Assembly: GCA_046292765.1 (NCBI GenBank)
Contig: JBKBQA010000001.1
Coordinates: forward strand, 1 to 64,000
DNA length: 64,000 nucleotides
Source of the DNA: PGZG01 sp046292765
GTDB lineage: Bacteria; Pseudomonadota; Gammaproteobacteria; Pseudomonadales; Alcanivoracaceae
Direction of reading: 5' to 3'
Part shown: positions 6,902 through 13,937 of the stretch, one piece after another
Position numbering within the stretch: the first letter of the stretch is position 1
Layout: the number at the start of each line of letters is the position of its first letter
Program-made: the position numbers and the translations under genes
The notes under the pieces: generated by a model
The model's input: only the letters and a program-made list of their open reading frames with translations
The model's database searches: none
Told to the model about the DNA's origin: nothing

Positions 6902-7297
6902 TTCCGGCAGCGCTGAGACTAGGCCAAGATGATCAACAAAAGGAATGAAATCGCGGTCAGTGAAGAGCAAGGGCAACTTCTGCTCAATGCAGTAGCTCGA
7001 AATAATTACGTCCGTAGTTTTTCGGATGGCCATTCCTTTTTTGCGCAGTGCTCGGTAATTCTCTGCGCACTTCTCGGGCATGCCTTTGCCAAACATTTCA
7101 AGCCGGTCCAGCGTAATGAGGCTTTGCTTGGTCGTGCGGTATTCCCGGTCGTTCCGGATTCCCTGAAGAATTTCCAGAAATATCAAATCCCCCATGGCAA
7201 CGATGCCCTCAACAATAGCAACGTCGAGAGCATCGGTGTGTCGGCTCTGAGTGCCGTTAAGGTAGTCGATCCAGACACTGGTATCGACCAATATCAT
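6896..7297 (-). CDS. vapC: VapC-type PIN-domain toxin
   Basis: 133 residues from ATG at 7297. A complete PIN domain: ILVDTSVWIDYL (Asp5), FLEILQG (Glu42), RKTTDVIISSYC (Asp96) and LLFTDRDF (Asp114), the acidic residues that bind metal for RNA cleavage. The start overlaps the preceding gene by 4 bp (ATGA), the normal vapB-vapC coupling, yet that gene is not an ordinary vapB (see the chimera). The stop codon TAA begins with the first base of the cassette (6896). It is oriented against the array. With all catalytic residues kept, the toxin is presumably active if expressed and so needs an antitoxin. Confidence 0.88.
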   Translation of the reverse strand: MILVDTSVWIDYLNGTQSRHTDALDVAIVEGIVAMGDLIFLEILQGIRNDREYRTTKQSLITLDRLEMFGKGMPEKCAENYRALRKKGMAIRKTTDVIISSYCIEQKLPLLFTDRDFIPFVDHLGLVSALPET

Positions 7298-7581
7298 TTT
7301 CCGCCTCGCATTTCGTCAAGGTCGCCTTCCCACTTTACGCGACCCCGGAGCCGTACAATTGGCAGAGAGTCTCCGTTTATTTTGTAGACAATGCGGTGTT
7401 CGTCGTTGATGCGGCGATACCAGTATCTGGCCAGAGCATGCTTGAGCCGCTCGGGCTTGCCGATGCCCTCGAAAGGGGTTCGGCGGGTTTCTTTGGCCAG
7501 GGCGTTGATCCGCTTGAGCACTTTCTTGTCGGATTCCTGGCAGTGGAGGTAGTCCTCCCAGGTCTGCTCGGCAAAGACCAA
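7294..7581 (-). CDS. Chimeric gene: YoeB toxin body fused to VapB antitoxin tail
   Basis: 95 residues, shown with a TTG start at 7581. Residues 3-73 follow YoeB: WEDYLHCQESDKKVLKRINA, TRRTPFEGIGKPERLKHAL, WYRRINDEHRIVYKINGDSL. YoeB Glu46, Arg59 and Arg65 are kept (Glu44, Arg57, Arg63), but the protein departs before the terminal RYHY, so the catalytic His83 and Tyr84 are missing. Instead it ends VRLRGRVKWEGDLDEMRGGK, which is the C-terminal, VapC-binding tail of VapB antitoxins, and the stop overlaps vapC as in a native vapBC operon. This looks like a deletion joining yoeB to the 3' end of vapB. It may now be a VapC-binding protein on a disabled YoeB scaffold, or simply debris. Confidence 0.75.
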   Translation of the reverse strand: MVFAEQTWEDYLHCQESDKKVLKRINALAKETRRTPFEGIGKPERLKHALARYWYRRINDEHRIVYKINGDSLPIVRLRGRVKWEGDLDEMRGGK

Positions 7582-7586
7582 CTCCG

Positions 7587-7688
7587 TTCCGCGAGTCTCC
7601 GCTCCCTGCCTCGGCCGCTTTCGAGGCTGGCAATGGCCTCAGGAAGGGGGTTGGCGTTCTTGGGGTTTCCGGGGGCGTGCCGCGCCAT
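7587..7688 (-). pseudogene. yefM antitoxin C-terminal remnant
   Basis: Immediately upstream of the YoeB part, in a different frame, the reverse strand reads NPKNANPLPEAIASLESG then RGRERRLAE, which resembles the C-terminal end of YefM antitoxins (NP.NA..L.EAIA.LE.G.G.ER.L.E). The N-terminal DNA-binding part and the promoter are gone: the sequence runs straight into the core of an attC site at 7685-7704. The frame continues past the expected stop into the YoeB coding sequence. It supports a former yefM-yoeB operon here. Confidence 0.55.
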
Positions 7689-7704
7689 AACTCAAACGTT
7701 ATAT
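7685..7704 (+). other. Collapsed attC site (7)
   Basis: The R' box GTTATAT (7698-7704) with its usual TCAAAC flank is present, but no RYYYAAC box with complementary arm is found 40-130 bp upstream, where yefM-like sequence lies instead. CCATAAC at 7685-7691 directly before TCAAAC could act as a minimal R'' with a 6-base spacer. The site therefore appears to have lost most of one arm. Confidence 0.45.
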
Positions 7705-7718
7705 GGAAAGGAGCTCTG

Positions 7719-8033
7719 ATGTCGCTGGCTGAAATGTACTTGTTACCGTGGATTTTGGTTGTCCCTTACGGTGTCTATTATCTGATAAACGTAAATTACC
7801 GGAAGAACAGTGGCCGGTGCCTGAAATGTGGTATTCACATGGAGGCGGCGGGAGAGGACTCGGCATCCAGACAGTTAGACATCGGCGACTCCCATGAGGG
7901 TTATACATGCTCACAGTGTAGGTCTGAGCGACGGGAAAGAGGAGTGCTTGTAAATGTCCTTGGTTTTTTGTGTATAGCGTGGGTACTATCAAGCTTGTTC
8001 GTATTTCGTAGAGTGGCTATGGGGATCTGGTAG
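7719..8033 (+). CDS. Small membrane protein with zinc-ribbon-like Cys pairs
   Basis: 104 residues from ATG 7719, which has AAAGGAG at 7707-7713 as ribosome binding site. A hydrophobic N-terminal helix (about residues 5-24), a soluble middle with CLKCG (about residue 33) and CSQC (about residue 64), which look like a split zinc knuckle, and a second hydrophobic helix (about 78-98). The topology places the Cys domain between two membrane spans. No named family is recognised. It is alone in its cassette between the collapsed attC and attC site 8. Confidence 0.65.
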   Translation: MSLAEMYLLPWILVVPYGVYYLINVNYRKNSGRCLKCGIHMEAAGEDSASRQLDIGDSHEGYTCSQCRSERRERGVLVNVLGFLCIAWVLSSLFVFRRVAMGIW

Positions 8034-8177
8034 TTCACATAGCCAATTACCAAAGTACACTCCGGCCTGTCGGCCCTTCGTGCGATGCCAGAAGCTGGCG
8101 CATATTGCCTCTTGGGAAGGGATGGAAAGGAATTCATGGAAGAGAAGCGGGGCGTCCTGTCTTTCAGCTCTTTTGTG

Positions 8178-8233
8178 CATGAACCCGCAGCAAAGCTGCC
8201 ATCACAATTTAGCCGGTGAGCCGGGTGTTAGGC
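8178..8233 (+). other. attC site 8 (imperfect)
   Basis: R' GTTAGGC at 8227-8233 is clear. The best R'' is CATGAAC at 8178-8184, followed by CCGCAGCAAAGCTG, which pairs loosely with AGCCGGTGAGCCGGGT. About 56 bp. The R'' box departs from consensus, so the left limit is tentative. The 145 bp before it (8034-8177) contain no supported gene. Confidence 0.5.
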
Positions 8234-8322
8234 GTCTCCAATCCGTTACTACTGCGCTCGGCTATTTGATTAACGTCGCCCTGCAGAATTTTCACTACTC
8301 ATTGTGGGCGCCGGAGGGAAAG

Positions 8323-8667
8323 ATGTACGAATCGCGCAAAGCCAAGCCGCTACCAACAAGTGCGTTCCTGGTCCGTTTTGCGCTCCACCTTGCTGCAGCA
8401 GTTGGCATTCTTGCAGCCTCCCTAGCGCTCGGGATGTCTGGCTACATGAAGTTTGAAAGCCTGTCTGCCGTGGACGCGTTCCTGAATGCAGCTATGCTTT
8501 TGGGGGGTATGGGCCCGGTTAACGCGCCTTTAACCCCGGGCGGTAAGCTATTTGCAGGCTGTTATGCGCTGTACGCGGGGCTTGTATTCATCGTCACGGC
8601 GGCACTCATATTCACCCCAATTGTCCACCGAGTTCTTCATCGGTTTCATTGGGACTCGGAGCCATGA
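8323..8667 (+). CDS. Hypothetical multi-pass membrane protein
   Basis: 114 residues from ATG 8323, which has GGAGGG at 8313-8318; an in-frame upstream extension crosses the attC and is rejected. Three hydrophobic stretches are visible (about residues 17-40, 50-65 and 75-98), with GMGPVNAPLTPGGKLFAGCY as a Gly/Pro-rich loop that resembles pore-loop segments of two-helix potassium-channel-like proteins, though no selectivity signature is seen. Last recognisable gene of the cassette array. Confidence 0.65.
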   Translation: MYESRKAKPLPTSAFLVRFALHLAAAVGILAASLALGMSGYMKFESLSAVDAFLNAAMLLGGMGPVNAPLTPGGKLFAGCYALYAGLVFIVTAALIFTPIVHRVLHRFHWDSEP

Positions 8668-8689
8668 GAGTCCAATCTGGAGCGGCGAC

Positions 8690-8713
8690 GTCTAGCGCTT
8701 CGCTCAAGCGGAC
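8690..8713 (+). other. attC-like half-site at the end of the array
   Basis: GTCTAGCGCTTCGCTCAAGC followed by GGAC resembles the left half of class-1-type attC sites (GTCTAAC, then TTCGTTCAAGCCGAC), with AAC changed to AGC. No matching R' box follows within 150 bp. It may be the degraded attC that ends the array. The remaining sequence up to 8910 shows no supported gene. Confidence 0.4.
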
Positions 8714-8921
8714 AACACACTGCCGACGGGTGCGTCTTGGCTAAAATGCTATGTTGCTCGATCTTCTCAGAGAGTAGAGGTTTGAAGTTGGTTGTCTTTG
8801 TCTCAGGCAGCGTGGCATCAGGGATTGTGCCGCCGTTGGCGGATTTTCCTGAAAGTGGATGTATGTTTCCTAAGGTAGGGACGCGTCGCGTCAGGGAAAA
8901 GGCATCTGTTGGGAGGGTATT

Positions 8922-9611
8922 ATGAGGCGTGCCGAAAGACACAGGACAGAACGGATCGGTTGGCTTCGTGCCGCGGTTCTGGGTGCAAACGATGGGATTG
9001 TTTCGACTTCCAGTCTGGTCTTGGGTGTGGCGGCAGCAGGCGTAGACCCTAAAGCTGTGCTGGTCTCAGGTGTTGCTGGTCTTGTCGCAGGAGCGATGTC
9101 GATGGCAGCAGGTGAGTACGTATCAGTCAGCTCTCAAGCCGATACGGAACAAGCTGATCTGGCCAGGGAGAGTGCAGAGCTGGCTCGGGAACCTCAGCAA
9201 GATCATGCAGAGCTTGCAGAGATTTATACCGCGCGCGGTTTGGATCCAGCACTCGCAGCCACAGTGGCAAATCAACTGATGGCTCACGACGCACTTGGAG
9301 CGCATGCACGCGATGAGCTAGGCATCTCAGAAGTCTTGACAGCTCGTCCAATTCAGGCTGCATTAGCGTCGGCAGGTACATTCTCGTTGGGCGCCGCCCT
9401 CCCCCTGCTCGTCGTTCTGTTGTTCCCGTATTCCTTGCTCATGTGGGTCGTTCCGGCCAGTGCACTATTATTTCTTGCGTTACTGGGCTCATTGGCAGCG
9501 GGAATAGGCGGTTCCTCAGTTCTTAGGGCTGCTACTCGGGTTACGTTTTGGGGCGCCCTGGCAATGGCTTTGACCGCTGGAGTTGGAGCGCTCTTTGGAG
9601 TGGCCGTTTAA
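8922..9611 (+). CDS. VIT1/CCC1-family membrane protein (putative Fe/Mn transporter)
   Basis: 229 residues; ATG 8922 with GGGAGGG at 8911-8917. Residues 10-75 carry the family hallmark GWLRAAVLGANDGIVSTSSL and GLVAGAMSMAAGEYVSVSSQ, forming the first two membrane helices. A charged helical cytoplasmic section (about 78-145) with several Glu residues (ADTEQADLARESAELAREPQ) corresponds to the metal-binding domain; three more helices follow to the end. Members move ferrous iron or manganese across membranes, usually out of the bacterial cytoplasm. It stands alone just past the cassette array and its GC content is closer to the core genome. Confidence 0.85.
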   Translation: MRRAERHRTERIGWLRAAVLGANDGIVSTSSLVLGVAAAGVDPKAVLVSGVAGLVAGAMSMAAGEYVSVSSQADTEQADLARESAELAREPQQDHAELAEIYTARGLDPALAATVANQLMAHDALGAHARDELGISEVLTARPIQAALASAGTFSLGAALPLLVVLLFPYSLLMWVVPASALLFLALLGSLAAGIGGSSVLRAATRVTFWGALAMALTAGVGALFGVAV

Positions 9612-9853
9612 TTTGCCAGGAGCGCACGGTTTCTCATCGCTACCACTCTGGGCCGAATGCACTACAACGACTGACAGTTCGAGAAAGCTTTCGTAGGTAC
9701 AGATGTTGATGGCGCTGTAACGCAGGCGACCTTCAGTGCTGCCAATTCGGGCAAGCGATACTTTTACTGGCAGATGCACCAGCTCTTGTAGTCAATCTGG
9801 TCCTCGTGTGAGATTCTATTTTTCTTGCCCACTGCTCTCACGGGGAGGCTCAG

Positions 9854-11083
9854 GTGCGTCCGATTCTTGTTCAGGGTTTTGTGGTTATTGCGGTTCTGGT
9901 CCTTGCCGCGATCTACGGCGCCCTGCGCTGGTGGCAGGGGCCGGTGGTTGACGGCTATACCATTGAGCCGGCGCCATTGGTGCAGACAGTGTTGGGTACC
10001 GGTCGCGTAGTAACGGTGTCGCGTGCTCAGGTCGGCAGTGAAATCACAGCAGTGGTGTTGGAGCGTCGTGTTCATGAGGGAGATATTGTTGTTCCCGGCG
10101 ATGTGTTGGCAGTGTTGAGGGCGGACGATATTGCTGCGGAGGTGCGTCAGGCGGAGGCCGCGCTGGAGGAGCTTCAATCCATTAGCCGCCCGCAGGCCTT
10201 GGTGGCACTTGAGCGCACAGAGTTGCAGCTCGCACAGACGCGCCGGGATACGGCGCGCCGTAAAGTGTTGGCGGAGCGCTCACTGCTCTCCGCTGAAGCG
10301 CTGGAGCAAGCGGAAGAGGGCGAGCGCCTTGCGCGTGCGGCAGTCGATTCGGCGCGTTTGGCAGCACAGGCATTGGCTCCTGGCAATGTGGAGGAAGCCC
10401 GCTTGCGGGGGCGTGTTACCGCGCTGCGCGCGCAGCTTGCCAAAGCGATTATACGATCCGAAGTGACCGGCACAGTGTTGACCCGAAATATTGAGCCTGG
10501 CGATCTGGTGCAGCCTGGCCGAGTATTGTTCACCATCGCGTTGAGCGGTGGCACTGACATTCGCGTGCCACTGGATGAGCGCAATCTGTCTCGGTTGGCA
10601 TTGCGACAAAGCGCCACGGCCATCGCGGATGCCTATCCGGATAATCCGTTTCCTGCTCAGATTAACTTTATTGCCCCAAGTATTGACCCGCAGCGCGGCA
10701 CCGTAGAAGTTCGGTTGGCGGTCGATCCGGTTCCAGAATTCGTCCGTCAGGACATGACGGTGTCGGTGAGTATAGAAACAGGTCGTCGCGAGCGGGCCTT
10801 GGCTGTGCCTAATAATGCTCTGGCTTCGGTGCAGGGAGCTCAGGCGCTGTTGCTCGTGTTGCGCGATGGAAAAGTGCGACGCCAGCAGGTGACACTGGGC
10901 TTGCGTGGCCTCGCGATGTCTGAAGTCCTCACCGGATTGAACGCGGGAGAACGGGTGCTGGCAGATGGAACGGCTTCGCTGGCCGAGGGAGCGCGGGTGC
11001 GTTTTGCCGAGCGGCAGGCGCCGGTCGCGGCCCGCACCGATGGAACCGCGACCCGTAACGAGCCACCTGTGAATTTCGACTGA
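9854..11083 (+). CDS. MacA-like periplasmic adaptor of an ABC exporter
   Basis: 409 residues, GTG start at 9854 with GGGGAGG at 9842-9848. An N-terminal membrane anchor (about residues 5-24), a lipoyl-like half (VLERRVHEGDIVVPGDVLAVL), a long coiled-coil hairpin (about 95-190), the second lipoyl half (RSEVTGTVLTRNIEPGDLVQ), and a beta-barrel and C-terminal region complete the membrane-fusion layout. It should link an inner-membrane ABC transporter to an outer-membrane channel, which is not encoded here. Its stop overlaps the permease start by one base (TGATG). Together with the next two genes it forms a MacAB/LolCDE-like export operon; the substrate is unknown. Confidence 0.85.
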   Translation: MRPILVQGFVVIAVLVLAAIYGALRWWQGPVVDGYTIEPAPLVQTVLGTGRVVTVSRAQVGSEITAVVLERRVHEGDIVVPGDVLAVLRADDIAAEVRQAEAALEELQSISRPQALVALERTELQLAQTRRDTARRKVLAERSLLSAEALEQAEEGERLARAAVDSARLAAQALAPGNVEEARLRGRVTALRAQLAKAIIRSEVTGTVLTRNIEPGDLVQPGRVLFTIALSGGTDIRVPLDERNLSRLALRQSATAIADAYPDNPFPAQINFIAPSIDPQRGTVEVRLAVDPVPEFVRQDMTVSVSIETGRRERALAVPNNALASVQGAQALLLVLRDGKVRRQQVTLGLRGLAMSEVLTGLNAGERVLADGTASLAEGARVRFAERQAPVAARTDGTATRNEPPVNFD

Positions 11084-12303
11084 TGTACCGGCCGCGGCGT
11101 TTGTGGACTGAGTGGACCCTGGCGACTGGATTTCTGCGTGACGGCCGGACACAGTCAATCATGATCATTATCGGGGTGGCTGTTGGTGTGGCGGTGATTG
11201 TGTTTATTACCGCTCTGGTTCAGGGGCTTCAATCCAACATCATTGAGCGTACTTTGGGTACGCAGCCCCATATCCGTTTGCTGCCACCGGACGAGGCGAA
11301 TATCGTGATGCCCGCGCCGAACGGGATCCTGCAGCTGGTGCTGGAAGACAAGCGTGCGCAACGCCTGCGATCCATAAATAACTGGCAGCAAATCACCCTC
11401 ATGCTGGATCAGTTGCCCAATCTGACGGCAGTATCGCCGGCGGTGTCCGGCCCGGCATTTGTCCGCCGCGGCGATGCGCTGGAGGCGGTGACATTGGTGG
11501 GTGTCGATGTCGATCGTTACCAGCGGATTATTCCGCTGCAGCATTACATGATCAGCGGTCACCTGCGGGTAGGAGCGGGTGACGCAGTAATCGGCAAGCT
11601 GTTGGCCGATGATCTTGGCGTACAAGTGGGGCATAAACTGCGCCTGGAAACCGGTCAGCAAAGCAGCGCGGTGGTGAATGTTGTCGGTCTGTTCGAGTTG
11701 GGCGTTCGTGAGCTGGATGGACGCTATATGTATCTTGACCTGAGGCAGGCTCAGGCGCTGTTGGACCTGCCCGGCGGAGCCACCGTGATCGACCTGACGA
11801 TAGATGATATTTTTGCGGCTGAACGCATAGCCGCACAAGTGGAGCGATTGACGTCGCTGAACGCGCAGAGCTGGATCGAGACCAATGGACAACTCATGAA
11901 TGCTCTGGCTGCGCAGAGCCTGTCCACGAACATGATCATTGTGTTTGTGGCCATTTCAGTGGCTTTCGGCATTGCCAGTGTGCTGTCGGTGAGTGTAGTA
12001 CAGCGCACGCGTGAAATTGGCATTCTGCGCGCGACCGGCGGCACCCGGCAGCAAGTCCTGCGGGTTTTTCTGATTCAGGGCGCCGTTCTGGGGTTGGTTG
12101 GATCGGTTATTGGCATTGCAGCCAGCTATGCTCTGGTGTGGGTGTTCAACACGTTTGGGCCTGGGCTTTTTTACATTCCTGTGCCGGGGCGGTTGGTGGT
12201 GGCGACGCTGCTGCTGGCTACCCTCACGGGTGTGCTGGCGGCTGCAGTGCCGTCCCGCCGCGCGGCGCGCCTCGACCCGGTGGAGGCGATTCGGTATGTC
12301 TGA
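11083..12303 (+). CDS. MacB/FtsX-type ABC transporter permease
   Basis: 406 residues. One N-terminal helix (about 25-48: MIIIGVAVGVAVIVFITALV), a large periplasmic domain (about 50-275), and three C-terminal helices (about 280-400) form the four-helix MacB/LolC/FtsX topology. The C-terminal part includes SVVQRTREIGILRATGGTRQ, the cytoplasmic coupling segment of this family. Unlike MacB the ATPase is a separate protein, encoded immediately downstream with an 8-bp overlap. Such mechanotransmission transporters move substrates within the periplasm or out through TolC rather than across the inner membrane. Confidence 0.87.
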   Translation: MYRPRRLWTEWTLATGFLRDGRTQSIMIIIGVAVGVAVIVFITALVQGLQSNIIERTLGTQPHIRLLPPDEANIVMPAPNGILQLVLEDKRAQRLRSINNWQQITLMLDQLPNLTAVSPAVSGPAFVRRGDALEAVTLVGVDVDRYQRIIPLQHYMISGHLRVGAGDAVIGKLLADDLGVQVGHKLRLETGQQSSAVVNVVGLFELGVRELDGRYMYLDLRQAQALLDLPGGATVIDLTIDDIFAAERIAAQVERLTSLNAQSWIETNGQLMNALAAQSLSTNMIIVFVAISVAFGIASVLSVSVVQRTREIGILRATGGTRQQVLRVFLIQGAVLGLVGSVIGIAASYALVWVFNTFGPGLFYIPVPGRLVVATLLLATLTGVLAAAVPSRRAARLDPVEAIRYV

Positions 12304-13030
12304 TAGGACTGGCGATGTGCTGCGCCTGGAGGCGGTGCGAAAATCCTACAACATCGGCAGGTCCAATGAGATCGAGGTGTTGCATGGCATCAATTTGAAG
12401 ATCGGGCGCGACGACTTCGCAGCGTTGATCGGCCCCTCGGGTTCAGGTAAGAGCACGCTGCTGAACATCATTGGTTTGCTCGATAAGCCCAGCAGTGGTG
12501 AGATCTACATGCTAGATCATGCAACCAGTGTCATGGGCGATGCGGATCTAACAGCGCTGCGTGGCTCAGGTATCGGGTTTGTATTCCAATTCCATCATCT
12601 GATCAAGGCATTCAGCGCCATAGACAATGTGCTAATGCCGTTGATGCTAACTCAGGGCAAGCCAGGTCGGGAGGCCATAGAACGGGCCCGGGAGCTGCTG
12701 GCGGCCGTGGGACTCGAGGAGTATGCAGGCATCACGCCCAGCCGTCTGTCTGGCGGCCAGCAACAGCGGGTGGCCATTGCCCGAGCGCTGATCACTGAGC
12801 CCGCCCTGCTCCTTGCGGACGAGCCCACTGGTAACCTCGATACCCAAACGGCAGCCGACGTGTTTGACTTGCTCCGCCTGTTCCATCGAGAGCGTGGCTG
12901 CGCAGTGTTGTTGGTCACCCATGACCCGCGCTTCGCCGCCAACTGCGACCGCACTATTAACCTGGTGGATGGTCGCATCGTTGGCGATACTATGAATGAC
13001 AACATCGGCAGCAATGCGCGAGCACCCTGA
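12296..13030 (+). CDS. ABC transporter ATP-binding protein (MacB/LolD type)
   Basis: 244 residues from ATG 12296, overlapping the permease by 8 bp; a longer in-frame opening upstream is shadow sequence. Walker A GPSGSGKSTLLN (about residue 44), Q-loop at FVFQFHHL, signature LSGGQQQRVAIARAL, Walker B LLLADEPTGNLD and switch His in VTHD are all intact, as in the MacB/LolD family. It powers the permease encoded just before it. The C-terminal tail after GRIVGD is unusually short on conserved residues. Confidence 0.9.
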   Translation: MSDRTGDVLRLEAVRKSYNIGRSNEIEVLHGINLKIGRDDFAALIGPSGSGKSTLLNIIGLLDKPSSGEIYMLDHATSVMGDADLTALRGSGIGFVFQFHHLIKAFSAIDNVLMPLMLTQGKPGREAIERARELLAAVGLEEYAGITPSRLSGGQQQRVAIARALITEPALLLADEPTGNLDTQTAADVFDLLRLFHRERGCAVLLVTHDPRFAANCDRTINLVDGRIVGDTMNDNIGSNARAP

Positions 13031-13057
13031 ACCTCGCGGCGGCCAAATTTTCAGACG

Positions 13058-13099
13058 CTACATTCCAGAAAGTACAAAAGCCAGAGTGGTAGTAATGTG
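13058..13099 (-). pseudogene. Short ccdB-like 3' fragment
   Basis: The reverse strand reads HITTTLAFVLSGM followed by TAG, closely resembling the end of the CcdB encoded at 4887-5204 (IIAAVDFVLSGI then stop). The DNA CCAGA(A/G)AGTACAAAA is shared between 13065-13079 and the ccdB end at 4894-4908. No longer CcdB reading frame extends from it. The nearby GTTAGGA (13112-13118) resembles an attC R' box. Probably a decayed relic of a TA cassette or of its insertion, but the match is short. Confidence 0.35.
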
Positions 13100-13208
13100 C
13101 GTGCGCAAAGCCGTTAGGAACGAACGCGCGCATTACACGATGGAGTGATATGAAAGGAAAATATCACCCTTCCAAAATGAACCCAACAAAGAATCCCTGC
13201 GGTGCCGC

Positions 13209-13772
13209 TCAGATCACGTCATAGATCAGCCCGAGCTCAATCGCTTCACGGCAATCGATATACCAGTTATCAGTAGCCTTTGCGCAAATCGTTTCGACAT
13301 CAATCCTGGAGCCCTTGGCGATCGCACGAAAGCCTTCCTCCTCGATGATAATGGAGTGCTCGATCTCGTGTAACGTGGCTTTGAGCGCTGCGATGCAGGT
13401 GCGCAACGGACCATCGACGACCAGCTTCTTTTTCATTTGGCGCTCGTGAATCATCAGCCACGTTGTCTCGGTAAGAAAGCGGCATTCGACCGGGAAGAAC
13501 GACATGAAAGTTGCGCCAGCCGAATAGACCGCGACCTTGCCGAGAAAGATCATCTCAAGTCCGTCCCTCTCCCGCAGCAACCGCACATCATCGCCCATCA
13601 GCCTCGCGACTTCGGGATCGCCGCCGACGGTGGTGATGGCGATAACGATCGGCCCTATAGTCGGGCAGGTCTGGAGTTGCTGGCGGAAGCTGTTGTACAT
13701 GTCCTGATCGACGGGGCCCGACAGACGGATATGAGGGTTGGCAAGCAGGGTGTGATGGTCAGAATCGGGCAT
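13209..13772 (-). CDS. ClpP/SppA-like serine peptidase homologue
   Basis: 187 residues, start ATG at 13772. The fold is that of the ClpP/crotonase superfamily: PIVIAITTVGGDPEVA matches the ClpP strand with the GG oxyanion turn, VAVYSAGATFMSFF places Ser84 where ClpP has its nucleophile, and LMIHERQMKKK places His109 as the general base. The third residue is not certain. The ClpP N-terminal axial loop and LGF/hydrophobic ClpX-docking signatures are not evident, and no clpX lies nearby, so it is probably a stand-alone paralogue rather than the housekeeping protease. Sequence is moderately GC-rich; gene neighbours are unrelated. Confidence 0.7.
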   Translation of the reverse strand: MPDSDHHTLLANPHIRLSGPVDQDMYNSFRQQLQTCPTIGPIVIAITTVGGDPEVARLMGDDVRLLRERDGLEMIFLGKVAVYSAGATFMSFFPVECRFLTETTWLMIHERQMKKKLVVDGPLRTCIAALKATLHEIEHSIIIEEEGFRAIAKGSRIDVETICAKATDNWYIDCREAIELGLIYDVI

Positions 13773-13937
13773 GGAGAGTTTCCTGCGTATAGCAATAGTG
13801 GCAACGAAAACCCGGCTTGCCTGTGAGCGGCCGGTGGAAGGCGCGACAACGTTGAATCCGGTTCACGCACGGGACAGTACATTTGCCAGAGAAGGCCGGC
13901 CGCATGGGCCGGCTCTGTTACAACATCTCGGTCGCGA

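Larger units (their letters stand above)
1..8713 (+). mobile_element. Distal end of an integron gene-cassette array
   Basis: Short cassettes are separated by attC-like imperfect palindromes whose 3' boxes read GTTRRRY (220-226, 2736-2742, 4886-4892, 5594-5600, 6208-6214, 6895-6901, 7698-7704, 8227-8233), each paired with an upstream RYYYAAC-type box. All lie on the same strand, so the attI site and integrase should lie left of position 1; no integrase is seen here. Site lengths vary from about 48 to 90 bp, unlike the uniform repeats of Vibrio superintegrons. Content is typical of sedentary chromosomal integrons: toxin-antitoxin modules, toxin/immunity pairs, small membrane proteins. The right boundary is set at the last attC-like half-site near 8713. 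Confidence 0.85.

Noticed and set aside
8080..8322. N-terminal extension of the small membrane protein gene at 8323
   Set aside because: It would read through the attC site; the ATG at 8323 has a good GGAGGG and begins a sensible membrane protein.
1..8713. CRISPR array
   Set aside because: The repeated elements are attC palindromes of differing sequence at irregular gene-length intervals, not short direct repeats with spacers.
8737..8925. 62-codon + frame before the VIT1-like gene
   Set aside because: Overlaps the VIT1-like start and its ribosome binding site; no family resemblance.
12138..12398. 86-codon + frame overlapping the ABC permease end
   Set aside because: Alternate frame of two secure genes.
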